A stretch of DNA of 64,000 nucleotides from 55-13 sp964501275. GTDB taxonomy: Bacteria; Armatimonadota; Fimbriimonadia; Fimbriimonadales; Fimbriimonadaceae. Shown here in pieces: positions 42,093 through 51,000 of the stretch; position 1 is the stretch's first letter; each line of letters begins with the position of its first letter. Where the stretch lies: assembly GCA_964501275.1 (NCBI GenBank), contig CAZCSP010000008.1, positions 82,357 through 146,356 of the forward strand, in the 5' to 3' direction. The position numbers and the translations under genes are program-made. The notes beneath the pieces are model-generated. The model had not been told where the DNA came from, did not search any database, and saw only the letters and a program-made list of their open reading frames with translations.

Positions 42093-43027
42093 TCTTCGTC
42101 AATCTAGTCGCCCTTTGCAGCCTCGGGCTCAGCTTTGGGCAACCCTCGGCGCCCAAGCGGTATGGCATGGTCGTTCAGTTGACAGGCAATGTTCAGAGAA
42201 AGCAGGGCGAGAACTCCTCGGAGTTGAAACCCTACTTCCCGGTTTTTGTGAACGACACTCTGATCTTATCTCCCAGATCGATCGTCGGCATTCGCAAGGA
42301 AGACGGCAAACTCGACATCCTGGATCACAAAAAGGTAGGCAGCAAGGTTATCCTCGTTCCGAAACCCGTTTCCAAATCCGTTGTTTCGCGCCTTGAGGCC
42401 GTCGTTGGCAACGATGGCGTCGGCAATTACTCTCGAATCGTCAAAACCGCCGTCCGACCGGGACCTACCAAGCCCCAGCCTTGGATTGGCACCTGGCCGG
42501 TTGAAGATGTGATGGCGGTTCCCACGTACTTCGAGTGGGTAGGCGGCGCTGCGCCAGATACCACGCTGGTAATCGTCGACGTTAAGGCAGAGGGCGCGAT
42601 TCGATTTGAGAAGCCGGTTCCAGAAAACTCAACTCAGATTCAAGTTTCTGAGATCGAGTTTACGATGCAGTCTGGTAGGAGGTACGCATGGCGGCTTGAG
42701 GCCAAGTCGGGCGCATTCTCGGAGCGGCGCGGGTTCGTTGTCCTCGACAAAGTTCAGCGGGCCAGGGTCGAGGCACGACTTTCGGAAGTGAAGGCGCTGT
42801 TGCCCGATGCCGATGATATTGAGTTGGGCCTGGCCCAAGCGCAAGTTCTTCAGAACGCAAATCTCTTTGCGGACTCGATCATTCTCCTGAATCGGATTGA
42901 GAAGCAATCCAAAACTCCGCTGATCGCTTTACTGAGAAACGCGGCTTGGAACGGACTGCGGATCGCGTTTGAAGGGTCTCACAAGAATCTGTCCCAAGAA
43001 GACCTGATTCGCGCATGGGGCGGATAA
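42089..43027 (+). CDS. Small secreted FecR-like protein
   Basis: 312 residues with a signal peptide (MIFVNLVALCSLGLSFG). The N-terminal 100 residues resemble a FecR-type beta domain (GMVVQLTGNVQRKQGENSSE, VFVNDTLILSPRSIVGIRKEDG). A central Ig-like stretch follows (FEWVGGAAPDTTLVIVDV, SGRRYAWRLEAKSG), then an alpha-helical C-terminus rich in Ala, Leu and Glu. This arrangement recalls FecR-linked proteins found beside CHASE2 cyclases in cyanobacteria. It starts in an ATGA overlap with cyclase B, so the two are one operon and probably one pathway: a periplasmic ligand or partner of the CHASE2 sensor is a fair guess. Confidence 0.7.
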   Translation: MIFVNLVALCSLGLSFGQPSAPKRYGMVVQLTGNVQRKQGENSSELKPYFPVFVNDTLILSPRSIVGIRKEDGKLDILDHKKVGSKVILVPKPVSKSVVSRLEAVVGNDGVGNYSRIVKTAVRPGPTKPQPWIGTWPVEDVMAVPTYFEWVGGAAPDTTLVIVDVKAEGAIRFEKPVPENSTQIQVSEIEFTMQSGRRYAWRLEAKSGAFSERRGFVVLDKVQRARVEARLSEVKALLPDADDIELGLAQAQVLQNANLFADSIILLNRIEKQSKTPLIALLRNAAWNGLRIAFEGSHKNLSQEDLIRAWGG

Positions 43028-43046
43028 AAGGTCTGCTTTCGCTACA

Positions 43047-43075
43047 GTAGCCCGGGCCTTCCCGCTCGGGCTGCC
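43047..43075. repeat. REP-like hairpin downstream of the FecR-like gene
   Basis: GTAGCCCGGGCC, loop, CGGGCT-GCC: GTAG foot plus an imperfect stem with AGCCCG against CGGGCT. It starts 19 bp after the stop of the cyclase B operon. Confidence 0.6.
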
Positions 43076-43117
43076 ATGCCGCAGGGTGTATCTTGTCGGG
43101 GCCGATCCGCCGGGGTT

Positions 43118-43417
43118 CTACCGGATAGCCACCCAAGCTTCGACCTTGACCCTTCCTGCCGTCTTGATGGAGAGCCGGAACCGTTTCATCGCCGGCGCCG
43201 TCATGAGGACGACCGCCAAGTCGCTTACATCGCCGGGATTAAACTCCACCATCGCCGACAGACTGCCGCCTTGATAGCCGGTGCGGACTGCCGACCGGAT
43301 TCCAGGTAGCGTTTGGACGACGTTCAAAAAGTTCAGAGCGATCCCCAGGCTGGGCCAGCCGCAAATCTCTACCTCGGTCTTTACTAGGGGGATAGGCATC
43401 CTAGCCATCAGTTTCAC
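43118..43417 (-). pseudogene. Truncated copy of the CsgG-like C-terminal domain
   Basis: The 99-codon frame encodes LVKTEVEICGWPSLG... MKRFRLSIKTAGRVKVEAWVAIR, which aligns without gaps over about 90 residues to the C-terminus of the CsgG-like protein (LVKTEIEIGGWPSLG... MKRFRLSIQTAGKAKVEGKVAIR). The CsgG-type domains and signal peptide are missing, so this is either a gene remnant or a stand-alone small domain starting at one of the ATGs around 43400-43417. It lies downstream of the cyclase B operon on the opposite strand, mirroring the CsgG-like/cyclase A pair. Confidence 0.75.
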
Positions 43418-43437
43418 ATCGGCCAGAACCCAAAAAT

Positions 43438-43463
43438 AAGATAAAAATCGGATAAGATAAGCC
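43438..43463. other. Conserved 26-bp element, copy c
   Basis: AAGATAAAAATCGGATAAG followed by ATAAGCC, matching copies a and b. Here no CRP-type palindrome is found at the expected 80 bp; the element abuts the truncated CsgG-like copy, consistent with a duplication later cut down. Confidence 0.55.
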
Positions 43464-43505
43464 TCCCAGGGGATAGGTTAGGCAAAGTTAAGGGTTTGAA
43501 GCCTC

Positions 43506-44525
43506 CTAGAAGTCAAAGTAGCCGATGTTCTCCTTCGTGAAAGTGATGGTTCCTCCAAGCATCACGTTGTCGCCCACGACCTTCTTCTCACCCAGCCGTC
43601 CCGCCTTCAAGTTGCCCGCTCCTGCCTTCAGTGTTCCGTCGGCAAGGGCACGGGCGGTTTGGATGGTGAGGTAGCCCAGGTCCACGGTGTTCCAGAGAAT
43701 CACCGACTTGACGACGCCGTCGTTCACATAGGTACGCATATCGTTGGGAGTCGAGAGCCCAGTCACGAAAACCTTGTCGGTCTTGCCTGCCTGCTTGATC
43801 GCCTCCGCCGCGCCGGGGAATGCGACGGAGCTGATGGCGAAGATGCCCTTTAGGTTTGGATAGGCTTTCATCAGATCTTGGCTCACGGAGAACGCCAGCT
43901 TCTGGTCTTCATTGGAGGGCTTCACCTCGACCAGCTTGAGTCCGGGGTACTTCTCCAGCCGGGTCTTCATGTGCTTCATCCACTCGTTTTGGTTGGCGGC
44001 GGTGAGGGCAGCGGTGACGATGGCGACTTCGCCCTCGGCCTGATCTCCGCCCAGGTCCTTCGCCATTGCATCGACCAGCGAGAACCCAATCTCCTCCGGC
44101 GTGGCCTGATTCACCAGGAATTCGCGGGCGTCCGATTCGGCGTCGGCATCCCAGGTGATGACTTTGACTCCAGCGTCGCGGGCTCGTTTCATGGCGGGGC
44201 CGAGGACGGCGGGGTCGTTGGGGGAGACGGCTATGACATCTACACCTTGCGCAATCCACTGGTCGATCATCTTGGCGGCTTCTCCGGGGTCGCCGCTGGT
44301 TGGGCCGTCGTAGATGAGTTCGACGTTCAGCTCTTTAGCCGCTTCCATCGCTCCTTCCGAGCAACTGGTGAAGTAGGGCACGCCCTTCTTCTTGGGAAGC
44401 ATGGCGACCGTGATCCGCTTGGAGGTCTCTCCAGACCCAGACGCAGCGCCACCATCCGTACTTCCCCCCGAGCATCCCAAAACCAAACCGACGACGAGCG
44501 ACAGGCCAACCCACTTTGCTTTCAT
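43506..44525 (-). CDS. rhaS: Rhamnose ABC transporter substrate-binding lipoprotein, RhaS-like
   Basis: 339 residues; lipoprotein signal with lipobox LVLGC (Cys18) and a Gly/Ser-rich tether. Two-lobe periplasmic binding protein of the sugar cluster: ITVAMLPKKKGVPYFTSCSEG, GVDVIAVSPNDPAVLGPAMKRARDAGVKVITWDAD and VILWNTVDLGYLTIQTARAL match RhaS/LsrB-type proteins. The gene lies 223 bp downstream of the permease genes; the gap contains a dispersed hairpin repeat, so it may have its own promoter or depend on read-through. Rhamnose is favoured because the operon starts with a GH78 rhamnosidase. Confidence 0.82.
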   Translation of the reverse strand: MKAKWVGLSLVVGLVLGCSGGSTDGGAASGSGETSKRITVAMLPKKKGVPYFTSCSEGAMEAAKELNVELIYDGPTSGDPGEAAKMIDQWIAQGVDVIAVSPNDPAVLGPAMKRARDAGVKVITWDADAESDAREFLVNQATPEEIGFSLVDAMAKDLGGDQAEGEVAIVTAALTAANQNEWMKHMKTRLEKYPGLKLVEVKPSNEDQKLAFSVSQDLMKAYPNLKGIFAISSVAFPGAAEAIKQAGKTDKVFVTGLSTPNDMRTYVNDGVVKSVILWNTVDLGYLTIQTARALADGTLKAGAGNLKAGRLGEKKVVGDNVMLGGTITFTKENIGYFDF

Positions 44526-44611
44526 CTCTTTGCGTATTCTGCGCGATTTTCTCCAGGCGCTGGGTGTTTGGCTTTGGGTGGGGAAGGGCTGTGAAACAAT
44601 GGGCTTTTTCT

Positions 44612-44700
44612 CTCACCGCTAAGAGACCAAGAAACAAAGAACGCAAAGATCGTCGGCAGACCCTTCGTGTTCCTTTGCGTCCTTGGCTCCTTGGCGGTCA
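44612..44700. repeat. Dispersed hairpin repeat C
   Basis: tcaccgctaagagaccaaga, then aacaaagaacgcaaag, faces cctttgcgtccttggctcct then tggcggtca as an imperfect inverted repeat. A half copy is at 55552-55592 and a related hairpin at 62950-63007. This kind of CGCAAAG...CTTGGCGGT repeat occurs between genes in many unrelated bacterial genomes. Lies between the second permease and the binding-protein gene. Confidence 0.65.
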
Positions 44701-44748
44701 AGAACTGTTCTGAAAATCTAGTAAACGGCGGCAAGATGCATCCGCCGC

Positions 44749-45684
44749 CTACAGAGGTTTGGCTTTCACAGACAGACGTTCGATCAGCAACGCCCCAATG
44801 AGCAAAGCGCCGATGACGATGAGGTTCAGCTCGTTCTGTCGCCAGTGCCAACTGACGAACTGCCGGGTCTCGTGGATCAGGAGCAGGCCCAGGATCACCC
44901 CCATGACCTTGCCCTTGCCACCGTCGATACTGGCTCCGCCCAAGACCACGGCGGTGATCGCTTCCAACTCCAAGCCCATGCCGAGGTCGGCTTTGGCGGT
45001 GTTGTTCCGGGCAACCAGCAACACCGCCGCGACGCCGCAGACCAGGCCGCAGAAGCCGTAGAGAGCCATCTTCACCTTCGCCACCGGAATCCCCGAGAAC
45101 CGCGCCACATTCTCCTCCGTCCCCATCGCCACGACCCACCGCCCAAGCCTCGCCTTTGCCAAAACAAACCACACTCCCAAAGCCACCGCCAGAAAGACAA
45201 GGGCAGGATAGGGAACGCCAAGCAGCTTCCCTTGGGAGATCGCCTGGAACGACTCGGGGTAGCCCGAAATTGGCCTCGCCAAGCTGATCCCCTCGGCAAT
45301 CCCCCGAAACGCCGCCATCGTGGCCAGGGTGACGATCAGCGGGTGGACGCGGAGGCGGGCCACAAACCACCCATTGGCAAACCCCAGCAACCCGCCTACC
45401 CCGAGTGCCAGAAAGCCCGCCAAGAAGGGGGATATTCCTCTTTCAAACAGCAACCCAAGCACGACTGCGCACAAAGCCACCATCGCTCCCACCGACAGGT
45501 CGATGCCGCCGATCATGATGATCAGCAGCATCGGGATCGCGATCAGGGCGAGTTCCCAAAGGTGTGCTGCTAGTAGCAGTTGGGAGTGCACGGTGACGAA
45601 TCGCGGCTCCAGCACCCGGGCGGCAACCATCAAGGCCAAGAGGAGCCCGACCAGCACGGCCTCCCGAGATCGGAGGAAGGCCAC
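44749..45684 (-). CDS. Rhamnose-type ABC transporter permease
   Basis: 311 residues from the GTG at 45684, which overlaps the stop of the preceding gene by one base (TAGTG) and has GGAGGA 7 nt upstream. CUT2 permease family: MIGGIDLSVGAMVALCAVVLG, MAAFRGIAEGIS, AMGTEENVARFSGIPVAKVK and VVLGGASIDGGKGKVMGVILG. Pairs with the permease half of the fused protein to give the usual two-permease core of RhaPQ-like importers. Confidence 0.87.
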   Translation of the reverse strand: MAFLRSREAVLVGLLLALMVAARVLEPRFVTVHSQLLLAAHLWELALIAIPMLLIIMIGGIDLSVGAMVALCAVVLGLLFERGISPFLAGFLALGVGGLLGFANGWFVARLRVHPLIVTLATMAAFRGIAEGISLARPISGYPESFQAISQGKLLGVPYPALVFLAVALGVWFVLAKARLGRWVVAMGTEENVARFSGIPVAKVKMALYGFCGLVCGVAAVLLVARNNTAKADLGMGLELEAITAVVLGGASIDGGKGKVMGVILGLLLIHETRQFVSWHWRQNELNLIVIGALLIGALLIERLSVKAKPL

Positions 45685-48089
45685 TATCGCTTCCTCCGGC
45701 TCAGATGGTCGCCCAAAACCGCCAGCAAGATCAGCCCACCCTGGATCGCCTTCTCCCAATAGGCCGCCGAGGGGCCAAGCTTCAAGAAGATCAGAACAGT
45801 GGAGACGATCCCCAGCAGTGTGGCTCCCAAAATGGTCCCCGGCACTCCGCCGCGCCCGCCCCGGATCGAGGTTCCGCCCACGATGACCGCCGCAATCGCC
45901 GCCAGTTCGAATCCCGAGCCAAATCCCGACTCGATCACCTGCAACTGAGTCGCGCTGAACAAAGTCGCGACCGCGCAGGCAAGCCCCGTCAGAACAAAAA
46001 CCAGCAAGCGAACCTTTGCCGCCTTCACCCCTACTAGCGCCGCCGCATGCGGGTTGCTGCCCAGGGCGAAGATTCTCATCCCCAGGCGAGTCCGCCGCGA
46101 AATCCAAATTCCAGCAACCGCCGCCAGGATCGCGACCAAGATCACCCAGCCTCCCGCCCCCAAAGTCCGTAGCGACAGAGGCACATTCTCAATCCACTTC
46201 CCACCCATCGCGAGTTCGGTCAGGCCCTTGAACAAGGTCAGAGTGCCAAGGGTCACGATGATCGAAGGAAGCCTCGCGTAGGCTGACAAGACGCCATTCA
46301 AAAGTCCGCCCAAGGCCCCGACCCCCAGGCAGGCCGCCACGGCAACGGGAACCGGCAATCCCATTCGATCCGGCGAGACCGCGATCCCCAGCGTCGCCGC
46401 GCACAGGCCCATGAGCGAACCGACCGAGATGTCGATCTCCCTCGCCAGGATCACCAGCGTCATCATCGACCCCACGATCACGGCGGGCGACACCTTCACC
46501 AGCATATCGCGGAGGTTTTCCAGGCTGAGGAAACTGGGGTTGACGAGCGTGGCCAGGACCATCAGCGCTAGAAGCAGGCCCGCCACCGCAAACTCCCTCC
46601 GAATCCCCGTTGAAGCCGTCGCGACTGTCGCCTCATCTGACTCCCGAGGCAGAGCCAATTCGAGAATCTTCTCCTGAGTCGCCTCGGTTCCCGCCAGTTC
46701 GCCTGCCAACCGCCCCTGCCGCATCACCAGAATCCGGTCTCCCAAGGCCAGAACTTCGTTCATCTCGGAGGAGATCACCAGGACCGCCACCCCCTCTTCC
46801 GCCAGTTTCCCGATCAGCCGATGGATTTGGTCCTTCGCCCCCACGTCCACGCCGCGTGTCGGTTCGTCGAGAATCAAGACCTTGGGTTGGGTTGCGAGCC
46901 ACTTTCCGAGGAGCACCTTCTGCTGGTTGCCGCCCGAGAGCGAGGCGACGGCGGCGAGGTCGGAGGCGGTTTTGATCGAGAGCCGTTCTACCAGGTCGCT
47001 CGCCGATTTGGCCTCGGCTTGGCGGTCGATCAGGGCGGTTTGGGAGGGGGTTGCCGCCATCGCCAGGTTTTCGCGAACGCTCAAAGGAAGGTGCAAGCCC
47101 TCGTGCTGCCGATCCTCGGGCAATAGGGCGACGCCTTGGCGGATGGGCTCCCGCCAAGGAGTGCCGTCGATCAGGATTTCGCCCGATTGCCGGGAGTCGA
47201 GTCCGAAGATCGCCCGCGCCGCTTCTGACCGCCCCGCTCCCACCAAGCCCGCCATTGCTACGACCTCTCCGGCGCACACCAAGAAAGAAACATCCCGAAC
47301 CGGCCCCGAACGGAGATTGCGCACCTCCAACCGCACAGGCCCAGGCTTGTTGGCCGCCCGCTTCTCGAACTCCACCGCCCGTCCCACCATCAACTGGATC
47401 AGGTCTTGGGGGCTGGTCTCCGTCACCGGCTTGACCGCGACCAGCGACCCATCCCGCAACACCGCCACCCGGTCCGCCAACTGGAAAATCTCATCCATCC
47501 GGTGGCTGACATAGACGATCGCCACCGCCTCCGCCCTCAGTTTGCGAATCACGGCAAAGAGGGAGTCGGTTTCACGGGCGGAGAGGGAGGAAGTGGGCTC
47601 GTCGAGGATCAGAACCCGGCAGTCGCGGGAAACGGCTCGGGCGATGGCGATCATTTGGCGCTGGGCCACGCTCCTCTGCTCCAAGGGAACCTCGGGATCA
47701 AAGGACTCGCCGACTGTGGCCAAAGACTCCACCGTCCGCCGCCGCATCTCCGCCCGGTCCAGCCACCCGTTGCCGGGCTCGTGCATCATCTGGTGGTTCT
47801 CGGTCGCGGTCAGATGGAGGAACGCCGCCGACTCCTGGTGGACAATGGCGATTCCCGCTTCCTCGGCGGCGGCCACCGACCCAAGGGGAAGCTCCCGGCC
47901 ATCTACTGAAATCGATCCCGAATCGGGCGCGACGGTCCCCGAGAGAATCTTGTTCAGCGTGGATTTCCCCGCTCCATTCTCCCCGCAAACCGCCAAAACC
48001 TCGCCCGCACGAATCTCCAAATCCAACGGGCGGAGCGCCTGAACTCCGCCGTAAGACTTGGCAATTCCGCACAGTTGGACGAGAGTCAT
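45684..48089 (-). CDS. Fused rhamnose ABC transporter: double ATPase plus permease
   Basis: 801 residues. Residues 1 to about 490 form a complete RbsA-like double ATPase: Walker A GENGAGKSTLNK, Walker B VLILDEPTSSLS, second-domain signature LSGGNQQKVLLGKWL and VLILDEPTRGVD. About 490-801 is a complete CUT2 permease (FAVAGLLLALMVLATLV, LAREIDISVGSLMGLCAATLG, VIVGGTSIRGGRGGVPGTILG). The two halves are separate genes in most homologous systems, including the other transporter in this window. The ATG follows the GH78 stop directly (TAAATG). The fusion fixes one permease per ATPase chain; the second permease is encoded next. Confidence 0.9.
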   Translation of the reverse strand: MTLVQLCGIAKSYGGVQALRPLDLEIRAGEVLAVCGENGAGKSTLNKILSGTVAPDSGSISVDGRELPLGSVAAAEEAGIAIVHQESAAFLHLTATENHQMMHEPGNGWLDRAEMRRRTVESLATVGESFDPEVPLEQRSVAQRQMIAIARAVSRDCRVLILDEPTSSLSARETDSLFAVIRKLRAEAVAIVYVSHRMDEIFQLADRVAVLRDGSLVAVKPVTETSPQDLIQLMVGRAVEFEKRAANKPGPVRLEVRNLRSGPVRDVSFLVCAGEVVAMAGLVGAGRSEAARAIFGLDSRQSGEILIDGTPWREPIRQGVALLPEDRQHEGLHLPLSVRENLAMAATPSQTALIDRQAEAKSASDLVERLSIKTASDLAAVASLSGGNQQKVLLGKWLATQPKVLILDEPTRGVDVGAKDQIHRLIGKLAEEGVAVLVISSEMNEVLALGDRILVMRQGRLAGELAGTEATQEKILELALPRESDEATVATASTGIRREFAVAGLLLALMVLATLVNPSFLSLENLRDMLVKVSPAVIVGSMMTLVILAREIDISVGSLMGLCAATLGIAVSPDRMGLPVPVAVAACLGVGALGGLLNGVLSAYARLPSIIVTLGTLTLFKGLTELAMGGKWIENVPLSLRTLGAGGWVILVAILAAVAGIWISRRTRLGMRIFALGSNPHAAALVGVKAAKVRLLVFVLTGLACAVATLFSATQLQVIESGFGSGFELAAIAAVIVGGTSIRGGRGGVPGTILGATLLGIVSTVLIFLKLGPSAAYWEKAIQGGLILLAVLGDHLSRRKR

Positions 48090-51000
48090 TTACGGCTTGG
48101 CCAAGTCGCCCGTGATGATGTACTCCCCAGAGCCCAGGGTGAAAGTGGTCGACCGCCCAGAGGTTTCGCTTTCGGTAGTCGCTCTGCCTGTCACGTCGAT
48201 CCTCGCATTAGTAGCCGGAACAACTACGGTAGCCTTCACGTTTGGCGGCACCACAACCTTCATCTGGAGTTTGCCGTTGACGACCTCCCACTCCGACACA
48301 ATCTTTCCTCGCACAGATTCATAGCTCGACCTCAACCACTTCAAGTTGGGATCGATCTGGGGGGCAATCCGTACTGTCTTGAATCCGGGGTCCAGGTTTT
48401 GAATCCCTGCCGGCTGGTCGAACATCCAACCTACAACCGCGCCAAACGCATAGTGCGAGAACGAATTCATTCCGGGGTCCTGGAAGCCCTTCTCGGGAGT
48501 CCACCCGTCCCATCGCTCCCAGATACTGGTTGCGCCGTTGACGATGGTGAATCCCCAACTCGGGAACGTCTTGTTGTGAAGCAAGCGGAAAGCCACGTCG
48601 TTCCGCCCGATCTTGCTCAGAACGTGCATGATGTCCCGCGTTCCCACAAACCCGGTGGACAGGTGCCAACCCCGCTTCTCGATGTCGGCCACCAGAAGGT
48701 TCGCCGCTTTCTGTCGCAAGTCCTCGGGCAAGAGATCGAAGACGAGGGCGAGGATGTAGGCGCATTGGGTGTTGCCGGCCACCACGCCATCCGCCGCCAC
48801 ATAGTTCTTGATAAAGGCCTCGCGAACCCGCGCATAGAGCGAATCGTAGTGCTTCGCCTCATCCAGCTTGCCAAGCTCCCGCGCCGCATTGGCCACGATC
48901 CGGGTCGATCCGGCGAAGTACGCCATGTAGATGACCTGGGGCGGGGTGGGGGCGTTGATGCTCAGCCAGTCGCCGAAGCAGTGGAACTGGGCGGGAGGCA
49001 GAAGCTCGGGGGTGGACCGCTTCACGCAGAACTCGATGAACTTCTTCATCTGCGGATAGTGGCGGGCCAATAGCTCCTTGTCCCCATAGACGTTGTAAAT
49101 CTCCCAGGGACAGATCACCCCCGCATCCGCCCAGGCCGGACCGCCATCGCCTTCCGCCACCTTCAGCGGCGCAACCATCGGGTACTGCCCATCGGCGCGC
49201 TGGGCGTCGTCCAGCGAAATCAGCCACTTGGTGAAAAAGGGCTGAACGTCGGCGAACATGGCGGCGGTGCGCACATAGGCTTGGGCATCCCCGGTCCAGC
49301 CGAGCCGCTCATCCCGCTGGGGACAGTCGGTGGGCACGTCGATGAAGTTCATCTTCTGGGTCCACCAGGCGTTGCTCACCAGCTTGTTGAGCATTGCGTC
49401 GCTGGTTTCGATCTTGCCGGTATCCGGAGTCTCGCTACTGACCGCCACCCCCACGACCTCATCCGACGTCGGCTTGCGCCCCAGCCCCGAGACCTCGATG
49501 TATTGGAATCCGTGGAAAGTGAATCGCGGCTCCCAAGCCTCCACCCCACTGCCTTTGAAGGTGTAGGTGTCGATGGTGCGGGCGCCGCGCAGGTTCGTCA
49601 CATAGATCGTTCCGTCGGGGTTCAGCCGCTCCGCAAACCGCAAAGTCAGTCGCTGTCCGCGCTTGCCCGTCAGCTTGATCCGGGCATGTCCCGCGATGTT
49701 TTGTCCCAGGTCGAGCACATAAACATCGTCTCCGGTCTGCTTGATGGTCTTGGCTTTGAGGGTGGCAAAGGGACGGACCGGTTGGCCGTTGAACGGCTCG
49801 ATCTTCGGGCTCACCTCGGCCCCCGTCACTACCGGAAGCCAGTCTTCGCCCTTGTAGCCCGGCCTGTCCCAACCCGTCTTCTCCAGCCGCGCATCGTACC
49901 GTTCGCCCATTAGGAAGTCGGACTCTAGGATCGGCCCGGTGGAGGCTCGCCAGGTTGGGTCTGAGGCGATAGTGGTCTTGGTCCCGTCGGTGTACTCCAC
50001 TTCCAGTTGGATCGCGGCCCGAATCTTGGCCCCGTAGTGGTGCCGCCGCCCTCCGTAGCCCACATAGCCCGCATACCAGCCATCCCCCAAGAGCGCCCCG
50101 ATGGCGTTGTTCCCCCGGCGCAGGTTCTTGGTCACATCGTATCCGCGCACATGGACCCGCTTGGCGTAGTCGGTCCAGCCAGGGGTGAAGAACTCATCGC
50201 TCACCGCTTTGCCGTTGAGCCTCAAATCCAGGAGACCCAGCGCGGTTCCGTAGAGCGTGGCGCGCTGGATTGGCTTGTTGAGCGAGAACTCTTTGCGGAG
50301 CATCCGGGGTGGCGGCAGGTGGAGCGGCTGAGGGCCTACCCGGTTCCAGGGACTGACGCCATAGTCGCCGATCACCCACACTTTGCCAAATGGCGACCGC
50401 TCCGCATCTGCGGCCTCCCAAAACTCGTCGGTCACCAGACGTTGGGTGTTCGTGCCGTAGGTAAGTTCAAGCGTCGCCAGCAATCCCGCCGACCCACCCG
50501 AGTTTTCGCCTCGCACATGGATGGTGTTCTCGCCCGCCGTGAGCGCGTTGGTCAGATCGACGGTTACCGGGCGTCGCCAGGCATCGGTCTTGCCATCGCT
50601 GGCCGCCGCCTGCTTCCCATTCACGATCAGTTCGAACTGGTCGTCCGCCGTCATCCGCATCGTCGCCTTGGTAAGCCCCGAACGGACATTGAACGTGCGT
50701 TGGAAAAAGGCGGTCTTCGAGTTCTGCACCGTCCAAATCCACTTCGCCCCCGCAAACGGCTCGGTCGTCGGGCTGATGCGGGCCGGAGCGTCGAACCCGA
50801 TCCACCTCGCCTTCCAATCCGAGGGTTTCAGCAGGCCGACCGACCAAGTCGAAGGACTGCTCCAGGCCGAGGGCCGCCCATTCTGGTCGAACACCTGCAC
50901 CCGCCACCAAACCTGCTGCCCGGAGGCGAGCGGCTTCCCGGCGTAGCGGATGTTGATCGTCTCGTCGGAGGCGACCTTGCCCGAGTCCCAAAGGTCGAAC

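Noticed and set aside
45705..47909. Several plus-strand frames of 100-210 codons across the fused ABC gene
   Set aside because: Rich in Arg, Pro and Ser as expected for antisense of GC-rich DNA; the minus strand has intact Walker motifs and permease signatures.
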